Below are positions 1-11,299 of a stretch of 64,000 nt of DNA, in pieces; the stretch's first letter is position 1, and each line of letters begins with the position of its first letter. The translations under genes were made by a program, and so were the position numbers. Origin of the DNA: Alligator mississippiensis (Eukaryota > Chordata > Crocodylia > Alligatoridae); NCBI RefSeq assembly GCF_030867095.1, contig NC_081827.1:48834501-48898500 (forward strand), read 5' to 3'. The notes beneath the pieces were generated by a model. It was not told where the DNA came from. It ran no database searches and saw only the letters and a program-made list of their open reading frames with translations.

Positions 1-640
1 CAGGTTAAGGACACATCTGCAGTTGGTGTGTGCTCTTCCTGGATGGAATGAATAGTAAAGAAATGAGAGGCTGGCATGCATGTAAGAAAAGCAGTCAGTG
101 AAGATGCAAACTGAGAAGTCAGTGGGTGAGAGACAAGTGGTGGGGAGGGAAGGGAAATGAAGGTAGCTGGTAAATAGTACAGAAGTACCTGGGAAGTCAG
201 ATGTTAGGCAGGTTATAATGTATCATAAATCTAATGTCTCTGTTTAGTCCATTTTTTTGTATCCAGGAGGTTGACGAAGTAAAGTTCATGGGCTCATCTG
301 TGAAAAGTGTTTTGTAAGTTACCTTTGAGGAGTAGAACTGAGAGATTGGAGAGAGAGTGGCTTGTGAGAAATGTGCCCCCCACAGGTAATTGGGCATTCC
401 TGTCTTTAATAGATTTCCAGTGTGTGTTCATTCTGGTGCGCAGTTCTTGTTTGGTCTCTCCTATGTATTTTCCATCAGGGCATTTGGTGCATTGGATGAG
501 TTTTATATTACATTTCTGGAGTGCAGCTCTAAGATCCAGGTATAGTAATTGTGGGGTTGGTGGAGATATGTTGGCAGGTTTTACATTTTTGTCATGGCAT
601 GGTCTGGATCCATTTCCATTCGGTGGATGAAACTCTAACC
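1..640 (-). mobile_element. Penelope-like element, 3' (GIY-YIG) fragment
   Basis: The minus strand encodes a broken stretch resembling the C-terminal GIY-YIG endonuclease of Penelope-like retroelements: a Cys-containing 'QCTKCPDG' segment, an 'LRTRMNTHWKSI' stretch, then 'AHFSQ' and a tail ending 'IHYNLP'. It is colinear with the better preserved copy at 61023-61634, including the shared 3' stretch around 30-60 (GTGCTCTTCCTGGATGGAAT). Stops and small indels interrupt it, so it is dead. Its 3' end runs off the left edge of the window; the 5' boundary near 640 is approximate. Confidence 0.75.
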
Positions 641-734
641 TTGACTGCTATATTGACTGCTTCAGGGAAAGAATGAACAATGAAATAATCAATAACATAT
701 GCCACCATAACAGCCTCTTCCTATCAGAGAGAAA

Positions 735-3426
735 GGATTCAACCACCAGGTAGGAAGAAAGGGGGAGGGGTTGCGCTCTATGTCAGTGAGCAATATACAT
801 CGACCCTCATCAAGACAGAATCGAAGGATGAGGAAGTAGAAGGATTGTGGGTTAGGTTACATGGGGGGCAAGGAGAAAGGGATTTGGTGGTAGGGGTCTG
901 CTACAGACCCCCACACCAAGGGGAAGAACTAGATTTGGGGCTCCTGAGGCAGCTCTCGGAGACCATAAAAGCTAAGGAGGCGGTAGTCATGGGGGACCTA
1001 AACTACCCAGACATCTGCTGGGAGACGCAGACAGCAAAGTCCCACCGTTCATGCAGGTTTATAACCTGTGTACAGGACTTCCACCTGACACAGGAGGTAC
1101 ACAGTCCCACTAGGGGGAATGCCTTACTGGATCTGGTATTGGCAACGGGGGATGACATGGTAGGGGACCTCCAGATCAGTAGCCATCTGGGGGACAGTGA
1201 TCACCTAATAATAGAATTCTTCATAAGACTTAGAGTGGGTAAGGTAACTAGTAGGGTGAAAGTGCTAGACTTTAGGAAAGCTGATTTAAGTGAACTCAGG
1301 CGATTAGTCAAGGATGCACTGCAGAGTAGGAGTTTTGAAGTGATGGGAGCCCAAGAAGGGTGGCTTTGCCTTAAGGAAATGATCCTTCAGGCACAAAGGG
1401 AGACGATCCCGATGCGAGGAAAAAGAGGGAAAGGGGCCAGGAGGCTTCCTTGGCTGACCAGAGAAATCCAGGGCAGCCTAAGGTCTAGGGAGCACATAAA
1501 AAGTGGAAACAGGGAGAGATCACCAAAGACGAGTATACCTCCTCTGCTCGTGCTTGTAGGGAGACAGTTAGACGGGCCAAAGCTACCATGGAGCTGAGGA
1601 TGGCATCCCAAGTAAAGGACAACAAGAAATTGTTTTTTAGATATATAGGGAGTAAAAGGAAGGCCCAGGGAAGAATAGGACCCCTACTAGATGGGCAGAA
1701 GCAATTGGTGACAGACAGGGGGAACAAGGCTGAACTCCTCAACGAGTTCTTTGCCTTTGTTCCTAAGAGAGGGGAAAGACAAGTCTCTCACTGGGGTTGT
1801 AGAGAGGCAGCAGCAAGGCACCAGACTACCATGCGTAGACCCTGAGATGGTACAGAGTCACTTGGAAGAACTGGATGCCTTTAAGTCGGCAGGCCCGGAT
1901 GAGCTCCATCCGAGGGTACTGAAGGCACTGGCTGACGTCATTACACAGCCACTGGCAGGAATATTTGAATGCTCATGGCGCACGGGCCAAGTCCCGGAGG
2001 ACTGGAAAAGGGCCAGTGTGGTCCCCATTTTCAAGAAGGGGAGGAAGGAGGACCCGGGCAACTATAGGCCAGTCAGTCTCACCTCCATTCTTGGCAAAGT
2101 CTTTGAAAAAATTATCAAGGCTCACATTTGTGAGAGCCCGGCAGGACAAATTATGCTGAGGGGAAACCAGCACGGGTTCGTAGCAGGCAGATCGTGCCTG
2201 ACTAATCTAGTATCTTTTTATGACCAGGTTACGAAACGCCTGGACACAGGAGAAGGGGTGGATGTCGTATACTTAGACTTCAGGAAGGCCTTTGATACGG
2301 TATCCCACCCCATACTGGTGAACAAGTTAAGAGGCTGTGACTTGGGTGATTACACAGTCCGGTGGGTAGCAAATTGGCTAGAGGGTCGCACCCAGAGAGC
2401 GGTGGTGGATGGGTCGGTTTCAACCTGGAAGGGTGTGGGCAGTGGGGTCCCGCAGGGCTCGGTCCTTGGACTGATACTCTTTAATGTCTTCATCAGCGAC
2501 TTGGACGAGGGAGTGAAGTGTACTCTGTCCAAGTTTGCAGATGACACAAAGCTATGGGGAGAAGTGGACACGCCGGAGGGCAGGGAACAGCTGCAAGCAG
2601 ACCTGGACAGGTTGGACAAGTGAGCAGAAAGCAACAGAATGCAGTTCAACAAGGAGAAATGCAAAGTGCTGCACCTAGGGAGGAAAAATGTCCAGCGCAC
2701 CTACTGCCTGGGAAATGACCTGCTGGGTGGCACGGAAGTGGAAAGGGATCTTGGAGTCCTAGTGGACTCCAAGATGAACATGAGTCGTCAGTGTAACAAA
2801 GACATTAGAAAAGCTAATGGCACTTTATCGTGCATCAGCAGATGCATGACGAATAGATCCAAAGAGGTGATACTTCCCCTCTATTGAGCACTGGTCAGAC
2901 CACAGTTGGAGTACTGCGTGCAATTCTGGGCACCACACTTCAAGAGGGATGCAGATAACCTGGAGAGGGTCCAGAGAAGTGCCACTCGTATGGTTAAGGG
3001 CCTGCAGACCAAGCCCTACGAGGAGAGACTAGAGAACCTGGACCTTTTCAGCCTCCGCAAGAGAAGGTTGAGAGGCGACCTTGTGGCTGCCTATAAGTTC
3101 ATCACGGGGGCACAGAAGGGAATTGGTGAGGTTTTATTCACCAAGGCGCCCCTGGGGGTTACAAGAAATAATGGCCACAAGCTAGCAGAGAGCAGATTTC
3201 GACTGGACATTAGGAAGAACTTCTTCACAGTTAGAGTGGCCAAGGTCTGGAATGGGCTCTCAAGGGAGGTGGTGCTCTCCCCTACCCTGGGGGTCTTCAA
3301 GAGGAGGCTGGATATCCATCTAGCTGGGGTCATCTAGACCCAGCACTCTTTCCTGCCTATGCAGGGGGTCGGACTCAATGATCTATTGAGGTCCCTTCCA
3401 ACCCTAACATCTATGAATCTATGAAT
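735..3426 (+). mobile_element. CR1 LINE, 5'-truncated, with ORF2 and 3' tail
   Basis: A 2.7-kb CR1 non-LTR retrotransposon carrying most of ORF2 (endonuclease then reverse transcriptase) and the typical CR1 3' end: GAGGTCCCTTCCAACCCTAA followed by short ATCTATGA repeats at about 3390-3426. The 5' end, near 735, starts inside the endonuclease domain. Its sequence is very close to the copy at 26951-28127, so both belong to one subfamily. It abuts an antisense CR1 piece on its right. Confidence 0.92.
749..3337 (+). pseudogene. CR1 ORF2 remains (endonuclease + reverse transcriptase)
   Basis: This is a decayed copy of the CR1 protein that nicks target DNA and copies the element's RNA at the nick. 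Endonuclease signatures are 'GGGVALYV' (about 765), 'VVMGDLNYPDICW' (about 985) and 'GDSDHLIIEF' (about 1193). Reverse-transcriptase signatures are '[15 protein letters not shown]' (about 2265), 'GVPQGSVLG' (about 2445) and the catalytic 'FADDTKLW' (about 2535). The frame shifts near 1540-1590 and back near 1750, and in-frame stops occur at about 2621 (TGG to TGA context) and 2885. It lacks an N-terminus. Not functional. Confidence 0.9.
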
Positions 3427-3800
3427 CAAGTTCTTCCTCTTGGTGGGGAGGTCTATAGTAGACTCCTACAAGTAAGTCATGTTCCCCATGTTCTTCCCGT
3501 ATTTTGACCCAGACGGTCTCAAGATGTCCTTCCTGGTTAGAAAACTCAATTTGCAGGGAAGTGAATTGATCCTTGATGGTAGAGAGCATTACCCTCACCC
3601 CTCTTCCCCACATGGTCTATCCTATACAAGGTGTAACCCTCTAAAACAACAGACCAGTTATAGGTAGAGTCCCACCAGGTCTCTATTATCTGTACAAGGT
3701 CATAGTCATTTTCACATAGGAGAAGGGCCATCATATCCAACCATGGAACCGTAACTAAGGAAATACCAGGTTTCATCAAACCAATCCTAAAACTGCTTGT
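3427..3800 (-). mobile_element. Antisense CR1 endonuclease fragment
   Basis: Read on the minus strand, this encodes the N-terminal part of a CR1 endonuclease: 'DYDLVQIIETWW', 'GYTLYRIDHVGKRGEG', then after frameshifts 'HDLLVGVYYRPPHQEEELD', which matches 'RDLVVGVCYRPPHQGEELD' in the neighbouring sense copy. It has no 3' tail, so it is an internal fragment, not a simple 5'-truncated insertion. Its right boundary with the Penelope fragment is about 3790-3812. Confidence 0.8.
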
Positions 3801-3811
3801 CACCCAAAGAG

Positions 3812-4855
3812 TGAATTTTGTCCAAGACACTACAGACTTTCTATGAAAACTTAAAAAACATAGACCACCTTCCCAGCAACACTCTCCTAGCCACCATGGA
3901 TGTTACCAGATTATATATTAGCATCCCACAGCAGGATGGTATCCAAGTCTGCCTTACATACCTACAAGAGCATGATGACAACTCAAAGTACAGACCCAAA
4001 GATGTTACTGACCTTAAACACTTCATCCTCACATACAACAACTTCACTTTTAATAACCAACACTTCCTTCAGACCATGGACACAGCTATGGGCACCAAAA
4101 TGGCCCCACAATATTCCAACCTTTTTATGAGCCACTTGGAAGAAGAATTCCTCAAGGACTGCACCATCAAATTCTTGCTATACTTAAGATATATCGATGA
4201 TGTGTTTATCATTTGGACTGAAAATCTTCAATTTCTGATTGAGTTCCCTCAGACATTCAACAATTATCACCCCTCCATCTGACTATCTCTTGAATACTCC
4301 AGCACCAACATCTTTTTTTGACACGGTGATCAGTATCCAGAATGGTAAAATACAGACTATGTTATACAACAAACCCACAGACTAACATACACATCTGCTC
4401 AGAACCAGCGATCACCCTAAACACACCAAGAAAGCTAAAATACAGCCAAGCCCTCTGATACCACCAAATTTGCAGTGAGGAGAACACCCAGGATTGCCAT
4501 CTCACAAATCTCAAAAAGGCTTTCACTCAACAAGGACATTCATTCCTCCAGAGAGAGAGATTGCACATGAAAGTCACCCGGATACCATGTGAAGAATTCC
4601 TGCAGTACAGAATGAAAACTCTTACGAATTGCACACCACAGGTTATGATGTATCACCCCTCCCTCAAATCTATACAGAAAATCCTCAAACAGTTGCAACC
4701 CATACTAGAAGAAGACCCAATTCTTAAAGAGATCTTCCCAGAATCACACATCCTAGCCTTCAAACAAGCACTGAAACTCACTTATCTCATCACCAGAAGC
4801 AAAGTGTCTGTGGCCCAAAACATACCAAATTGTACTAACTCTTCCTGCTGTAAGA
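3812..4855 (+). mobile_element. Penelope-like element, reverse-transcriptase fragment
   Basis: The + strand encodes a Penelope-type reverse transcriptase. Visible motifs are 'LATMDVTRLYISIP' (motif A, about 3887), 'TAMGTKMAPQYSNLFM' (motif B, about 4083) and 'YLRYIDDVFIIW' (catalytic YIDD, about 4180). A stop follows at 4280-4282; a worn middle section then resumes at about 4585 with 'QKILKQLQPILEEDPILKEIF', the thumb/linker that precedes the endonuclease in this class. The GIY-YIG part is missing. Penelope RTs are related to telomerase; this copy is dead. Confidence 0.85.
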
Positions 4856-6918
4856 ATGAACAATTTGAATTAATTATTTTAACAGGTGCTCCTGTGGAGT
4901 CTTATGGATGGGTCTTGGGATTGGGGGTGTAATTGATTCCTCATTTGATAAGCCATCATCCTTCCTCCATCCCCAGGTAGAACAATGCTCAAATTAGTAA
5001 CTTTTTCCACTTCAGTTATCTTCTGTTCATTGACATCACAGGCACCATTTTTTCAGTAGCTTACAATTAAAACTTTCATTTGGCTTACTGTTAAAAATCA
5101 GTTCTATTCACCTGAGGGCTCCTGTATTTCAATATTTCTTCCCAACCCTTGTCCAGAGTAATCTGACTATTGATTTAAAGGCCATGCTGCAAAACCATTT
5201 TAGATGCAATTTTGGGAGTGTGGGAAAGAAGTCTGGGTTCTTGTTTTGTTGTTCTGGATTGGCTTGGTTTGGATTCTAAGTGGTGATATTTTTCTGAATT
5301 TTCTATTTAATATATTTTTTATATGGATATCCTTGTACATTTCAGATCAAAAATGGAAATGTTATGTGGTTGCAGCTGAAACTACTGACTGTAGTATTTT
5401 CTTTTTAGATAGCCCTAATTCTGTTGTATGTGACTAAAGAGACTAAAAGTGTCTATACCCTAAGCCTGAACAAATTAGAAAGGCAATTAGCAAGAAAATC
5501 CAATTCAGAGCTGTCTTCCCATCTTCCCCTTTATTCACAGAGATTCTTCTGAAAGAAGCCAGTTTTTGTTTATGTCCCACTTTGTTCTGCAACCAAGAAG
5601 AACTAACTGATTGCTTGCTGCTAAAAGTTGGTGGAATTTTTTTCTGCATGTGGTCCCAATAGGCCATCATCTCTCCCAAAGTTAAATTCCACCATTGTAC
5701 AAAATGATGTTATATGCTTCCACAATAGGAGGAGATGCTGGCTACTTCTGACTGGTGCAGAGGTCCTTACTTGATATCCACAAGTGCTCTTCAGTTTTCT
5801 CCCCTTAAATTTCTCCTCTCTGTTATGGCTGACACTGAGCTAGAAGCATAATGATCTCCCCAGCATTAGACTTGCATGAAATGTTCTGTAAAACCTGGTA
5901 CTGCCAACGGTCAGCTGATTACACTGCAAGTTGGCACCCTGGTGAACCAGCTACCCAAAAAGCTTTGCCAACGTTAGGACTTACAACTCAGTCAGTTGTT
6001 TGATACTTTATTGAATAGTTATATAAGCACATCCTAATGGAAAACTGAATGCCCTGAGTGCTGTTGCTAGGGTCCTCCTAATGTGTCCAGCATCAGTGGC
6101 TGTAAAGTGGATTGCTGTAGACCTACTCCATGGCATAGTAAAGACCTATTCCACTCTTGTTAAAAAAAAACAAAAAAACCCCCAAAACCTAAATGTTTTC
6201 TCTAGGCAGCAGTAATTGTACTTAAAGGCAGGTAAGCCTCAAAATTTCATAAAGCAAATGGCAGCCTGTGTGGTATTCTAGATTAACATGCTTATGCAAC
6301 AGCTGCTCTCAAAACCATTTGTTTCTGAAACTTTTTCAGAAATTCCAACAAAGTGACCTTTGCTTACTAGGTATTTCATGTGTTGCACTTTGCTGGAGAA
6401 AAACTTGTCTGCTGCTTTTTATTGTGCCAAAGCAGAGTGGGAGGTTCATTATATTAATTTGATTTATGTGTTGCCCATCCCAAAAATGACTCGGGGCAGC
6501 TTAAAATAAGAGAAAAAAAATCATGAAAACAGAATAAAATAAGGATGGGCTAATATGTGCAACAATTATAAAGAAAGAATAGTGTTGAGAGAAGGAATGC
6601 CAAGAACAGAAAGGTAATTTAGTGCATGCAAACATTTAAATTTTGTGTAAACGTCAGCAAGATTTAAAAAAAAAAAAGTATGAAAGAGGTTATTTCCTGT
6701 CATAATCATTCATCAGATGAGCTGCCACTGATAAGAGAAGGAAAGTAGAGAAATAAACAGCTCCGTCACTGGAAGTGTGACGTCCACTTCCTTAATATCT
6801 CCAAGAATTAGAGATTTTCCAAAGTTTATTACAATATAGCTTCAGAATTACAGTACCATGGTTTAAAATGTTTCTACTGATTTGTGAAATAATAGCACAA
6901 GGGGGCTAATGTTCAAGG
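4856..6918. other. AT-rich non-coding stretch, probably upstream ASZ1 intron
   Basis: No convincing exon, repeat end or RNA gene seen. A-rich runs occur at about 6163-6190 and 6666-6677. By gene order it is probably an intron of ASZ1, but no earlier ankyrin exon could be identified here. Confidence 0.4.
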
Positions 6919-7696
6919 TGTCACGACCCAAAGTTGTGATTTTTTGTTTGTGTGCGCTTCGGCACTGCTAAATTGCGCCCGCTAAATTGCAGCTTCTTTG
7001 CACGGTGGAGTTTTCTGCTGCAGAGGAGAAATGCTTGTTGCAAAGAGTTCCTGCCATTCGTATTATAATTCGAGCCCCATTATTGGCTTGTGCTAAATTA
7101 TGCACACGTGGTGGCTAGTGATTGGCTTGCTAGCCGTATAAAAAGCTTGAGTGGTTTCCGCCCAAGTTGGAGAGAAATCACTTGGAGAGCGTGAAGATCT
7201 CTAAGCGCTGTGGATCCTCACGGATCCAACGCATTTCTTAAGCAGGCAACAGAGGTCTAAACAGCCTCTGCCCTCTCCCCGTCGCCGAGCGCAATCCTAG
7301 ACGTATCCCTTTCCTATATACTCAATATTCGAACCCGCGGAGCTTTAATAACTCCCAGGCCAGAGAGCCGAACCAAACCCACGGAGCTTCGACAACTCCG
7401 TGGGAAAGAAATTGCCAAACCCGCGGAGCCTTAACAACTCCGGGGCCAAAGAACCGAATTTGTCGTAGTCCTCCAACGAGGATTTAAGCGGAGCTGCACC
7501 TGGAAACTGTCCAGCCTACACCGCGACCATCTTGGGTGTGAGTAAATAATCTTTAAATCAACCGTTACGCCTCTGTGACTAATTCTAGCCCGTGCGTGCC
7601 TTGCCGCCGTACGGTTCTCTCCGGCCCCGCATTCCCGGGCTGCTGGCCACAGCCTGTGTGCGCAAAGACGGGCCCGGCTTGCCCCTGGCCCGCACA
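6919..7696 (+). mobile_element. Solo LTR (endogenous retrovirus or LTR retrotransposon)
   Basis: The 778-bp block begins TG and ends CA and is flanked by an exact 5-bp duplication, CAAGG, at 6914-6918 and 7697-7701. It carries promoter-like signals in the expected order: ATTGG (inverted CCAAT) at 7082 and 7121, TATAAAAAG at 7137-7145, and AGTAAA at 7542-7547, a known polyadenylation-signal variant. It is GC-rich compared with its surroundings and has three imperfect 24-bp repeats in its middle. No internal gag/pol region or second LTR adjoins it, so it is a recombined solo LTR. A 5-bp duplication fits class III ERVs or gypsy-type elements; the family is not settled. Confidence 0.85.
7332..7441 (+). 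repeat. Three 24-bp repeats inside the LTR
   Basis: Copies at 7332-7355, 7376-7399 and 7418-7441 share the pattern AACCCGCGGAGC...AACTCC, spaced 44 and 42 bp. They lie between the TATA box and the AGTAAA signal, i.e. in the expected R region or leader side of the LTR. Confidence 0.8.
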
Positions 7697-7701
7697 CAAG
7701 G

Positions 7702-8711
7702 TATTAATTTAGCATTCATCCATCTATTCCCATTGAGTCCTTTCTTTTTCAAGGGAAAATATAAGACTCCATTCTGTATTAATCGTTTTTTCTCCTTTCT
7801 AGATATTTTTACAATTAGTGTTTTTACTAGTATTAATAAGGCTCTCCTCTTTCTCCACACTCAGTTTCTTTTTTTAAGATACCAGGTCTTTCACTAGATT
7901 TAGCTGTACATCTGTTTTTCTGTCTGCCAGCAATCTTTGATGCTCTTCAGCTTCTCCTTTAGCTCTCTTCATTTTATTTGAACACTTGGCAAAATAGGTT
8001 TCTCTGTAGTGCCTTCTGTTTAAGAAATAGCAGAAGATGAGCATAGATTAACTATCTTTTGGAAGAGGAGAGGCAGCACACAGTATTTCACAATATTAAG
8101 GCAGTGTAGAAAGAGATGCATATGTTTTGCTGCATGCATTCTTCAGCTTCCCACTAGAGGTCAATATTGTAATTAACAGTTGTAAGTAGTAGAGGAATAC
8201 ACTCTGCAAAGTTTTAGATTACTTCCTAAAGGACAGAATGGAATAATCTCTTGCTAACAGACAGATGCTGCTTCATTCTTGTACAGCTAAAATATTTGCA
8301 TTACTAGCAGGAATAATAACTCTCCACTCAGAATTGCTGCTTCATTCACAGCAATCAAAACTTAGATGTTTTTTCCTTACGTAGTTTTACTTATACAGTT
8401 TTTCATCCTTTGCTACACATCTTGACAGTTGATTGTATTGGGTACCTCTGCACATGATGGGCCTCTGCTCCGACGTGCTAATTAACATGTGTTGGAGCAG
8501 ACTTGATTAATAGGGTGTATTCACATGTATTCAGTGTCCCACCACCATTTTGAAGGGCAGGATACAATACATGTGATGCTGCAGGTGCTCTAATTAAATC
8601 ACCCCCTTCCCACCATGGAGCGCATGTAGAGACGCCCATTGTGCTCAGGTGGTCAAGGCACTGTAGATCTGTGTAAAGGATTTGTGCCTTGAATAGTTTA
8701 ATCCTTTAAGC
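7702..8711. other. Non-coding stretch between LTR and hAT elements
   Basis: Ordinary AT-rich sequence. No exon, tail or inverted-repeat end recognised. Confidence 0.35.
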
Positions 8712-8901
8712 CAATGATTCTCAACCAGGGTGCCTTGAGATACTTTCAGGGGTGATGCCTCTCCAACCTGTTGTGGGTTTTCTGAGTTATTTACAACAGA
8801 AGAATTGCTTGATTTAGTTTTTGTAGTCAAAAGTTGAGTGAAAACTAAGAGCTGACATTTTCTGAGGAGTGACTTGAGTCTAAAAAGGTTGACGAACACG
8901 G
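8712..8901. mobile_element. hAT-type MITE (non-autonomous)
   Basis: Starts CAATGATTCTCAACC and ends with an imperfect complement (GGTTGACGAACACGG), 10 of 15 positions matching. Flanks CTTTAAGC (8704-8711) and GTCTAAGC (8902-8909) match at 6 of 8, as for an aged 8-bp hAT target duplication. No transposase. Confidence 0.55.
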
Positions 8902-8909
8902 GTCTAAGC

Positions 8910-9289
8910 CAGTAGTGCTCAACCTTTTCACCCTGTGGGTCAGATTGATTCCTGTGCACTAGGATTGAGCTTGCACACCCAGATTGGGCTCCACACTGCC
9001 TCTTTTGGGTCCTGAGGCCCTGCGCTGCCCTACCCAGTTCCACATACCAGGATTGGGCTCTGGGGCACCAGGGGCCAGCACCACCTCCATCTGGCCACAC
9101 TTGTCAGGATCAGGGCCTCAACATACCGGCATCTGGCTCTGCATGCCAGGATCAGGCCCTGTGTTGCCCAGCATTCCTGATCTAGTGTGTAGGACCACAG
9201 GCAAATGGGCTTCCCACTTGTTTGGGGAGCCCTGTGGCACAGCACCAGGGATCAGATCTGGCTGTCAAGCTAGAGGTTGAACACCCCTG
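8910..9289. mobile_element. hAT-type MITE, adjacent to the previous one
   Basis: Begins CAGTAGTGCTCAACCT and ends AGGTTGAACACCCCTG, whose complement matches the start. The left 8-bp flank is GTCTAAGC; the right flank is ATCTAAAGC, the same site with one extra base. The interior is GC-rich and has no transposase. Confidence 0.65.
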
Positions 9290-11187
9290 ATCTAAAGCAC
9301 AGCACAGGTAGAGGGGCAAAGGATCTTATGTGAACCTAGATTGTGTTTTTTTCAGTGTTTTTGTATTTTTTTTTCCATTACCACTGCCGTCTTGAGCACT
9401 GTTATTTTTTTCTCCTTTAAAAAGAGGAAATGCTTGAGCAGAGATATGTATTTATCTATGTTGACAGGTTTTCTCTCAGCATGTTTTCTGGTACTTGGAA
9501 ATATAGGCGTAAATATGGATAGCAGAAGTGTCTTGGATTTCTCCCTATTTCTCTCTCTTAAGTGGTGGAAGGATGTAGAAGACGAACATTGACATGTGGT
9601 TTTGGAAAATAGCAGACAGATATTACGATAAGAACTAAGCCTGTTTGAATATTTTTTCCTGGTATTCAGAAGATTTTATTCTTCACAACCAGTTACTTAA
9701 TCTTAGTTTAATTGAATTAAAATCTAACACTTATAATACTGAGAGATTAATTCTTAAATTCCTAATTCTTTCTTGAATCTAAAAATCATAAAAAAATATA
9801 TTGTTAAAACTTCTACAAACCTACATTCTGGAGAAATATGAAAGTTAAAATAATTTTGGGCTCCAAGGTGTACAGGAGGAGCTTTTGATGGGAATAATAC
9901 AGCCTGTAAATCCTTAATGTTACCTTTGTCATATAATACATGTATTTCCAGTGTAACACTGTCCTTTCATCTATTTCTGTATTTAAATTATTGAAGCATC
10001 ATTTGCAGGTCCATGTTCAGTTAAGCTTCTTGCAGGCATTAAAAGAACAAAACCAGAAAAGACCTGTGCTTTATCAGAAGTATCAGTGCATTACTTTGAT
10101 CCAACTGTGCAGCATCTGCATAGATTGGGCACTTCAGCAGGGATTTTTGGGACTTTTAGCTAAAGCTGATCCAATCAATTATTTGATAAAAGTGCCAAAA
10201 AAGCCCCACCAAAGCATCCAATGTATACAGACATCAGGTGAGCTGGGTCCAACTAAGGCACTGCCCCTTCTGGGCATGTGCAGGCCTCAGTGTGGGAACG
10301 TGCCAACTGTAAAGTGAAGTGCCAGGTTTTCTTGGGACTGTTTTAATGTCTGCAAGCAGCCTTAATATTGAGTTTAGTTTTGCACTTTCAATATTTAGTT
10401 CAAATTAAAATTTTAAAAAAGATTTCCTAGAGAATTCTGTTTCCTTGAAGCATTACTTTTAAGATTGAAGGTCTTTTTGTATTTGAAAATGTATTTCAAA
10501 GAATTTAAGTTGTCCTTTTTCAGTGAGAACTACAGTATTTAGCATATTCTGAGGCCCACTGACTGGTGGGAGTTAAGCATGCCCCTATTAACTGTTTATT
10601 GCATTGTTGCTCTTTGACTTTGGGCTACATGGGAGGGCTGCCACCATTTGCTCTCTGTGAATCGGGAGGACAAGAAGAAAATATCTTTTAAAAACTCACT
10701 TTCAAGTAATTTGCAACTTCAGATATTAAAATGTTCTAATCTCAACGCTGTTGCCTGTGTCATGTCAGGGAAGAGTTAAGGTCCTATGAGTGCTCTAGTA
10801 GCATGTCCCATTCTGGAATTTCCTGGAATTTATGTTGCTTCTATGATAATTGGAACATCTACATAATGTATTGCATGCTAATTTTGGTGTGGTACTAATA
10901 TCCTTAACAGTTAATAGAAAATCAGTTATTATTTATTTGTATAATAGAGGTGTGAAAACATAGATGTTAATTAGCAATACAGGCTTCAGTTCTGCAAATC
11001 ATGTAAGAATATGATGAATTTCAGGCACATGTTCATCAAAATCCATGGAAACTAAGCATGCATTTAATGTTTTAAGTACCTGTTTATAGTTTCTGCTGTA
11101 TAGTGTTGCTCTGAGTGGAGGCTATAAAACTAATAGCATGATCCATCTTTTAGCATTTGAACACAGATTTCTCCCCTCTATCTCCAG
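9290..11187. other. Non-coding stretch upstream of the first visible ASZ1 exon
   Basis: AT-rich, probably intronic. The open frame at 9940-10317 resembles no family and has no splice-site or exon context. The preceding ASZ1 ankyrin exons were looked for and not found. Confidence 0.35.
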
Positions 11188-11299
11188 GAAAAAAATGAGT
11201 CCTCTTATGTATGCTGCTCGAGAAGGCCACCCTCAGGTTGTTGCTCTTCTTGTTGCTCATGGATCACAAATAAATGGCCAGGATGAAAATGGTTATACA
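11188..11299 (+). CDS. ASZ1: ASZ1 coding exon: ankyrin repeat
   Basis: Acceptor CTCCAG precedes 11188; donor GTAAGC starts at 11300. The 112 bp begin with one base of a split codon, then encode the ankyrin-repeat hallmark around '[10 protein letters not shown]' and 'DENGYT'. The final Thr codon joins directly to the next exon. Confidence 0.93.

Noticed and set aside
9940-10317. 125-codon open frame as an extra ASZ1 exon
   Set aside because: No ankyrin pattern, no acceptor/donor pair, no similarity to the missing N-terminus.
11138-11187. ATG start for ASZ1 at 11138
   Set aside because: The acceptor before 11188 and the split codon show an internal ankyrin exon; the upstream residues do not match the family.
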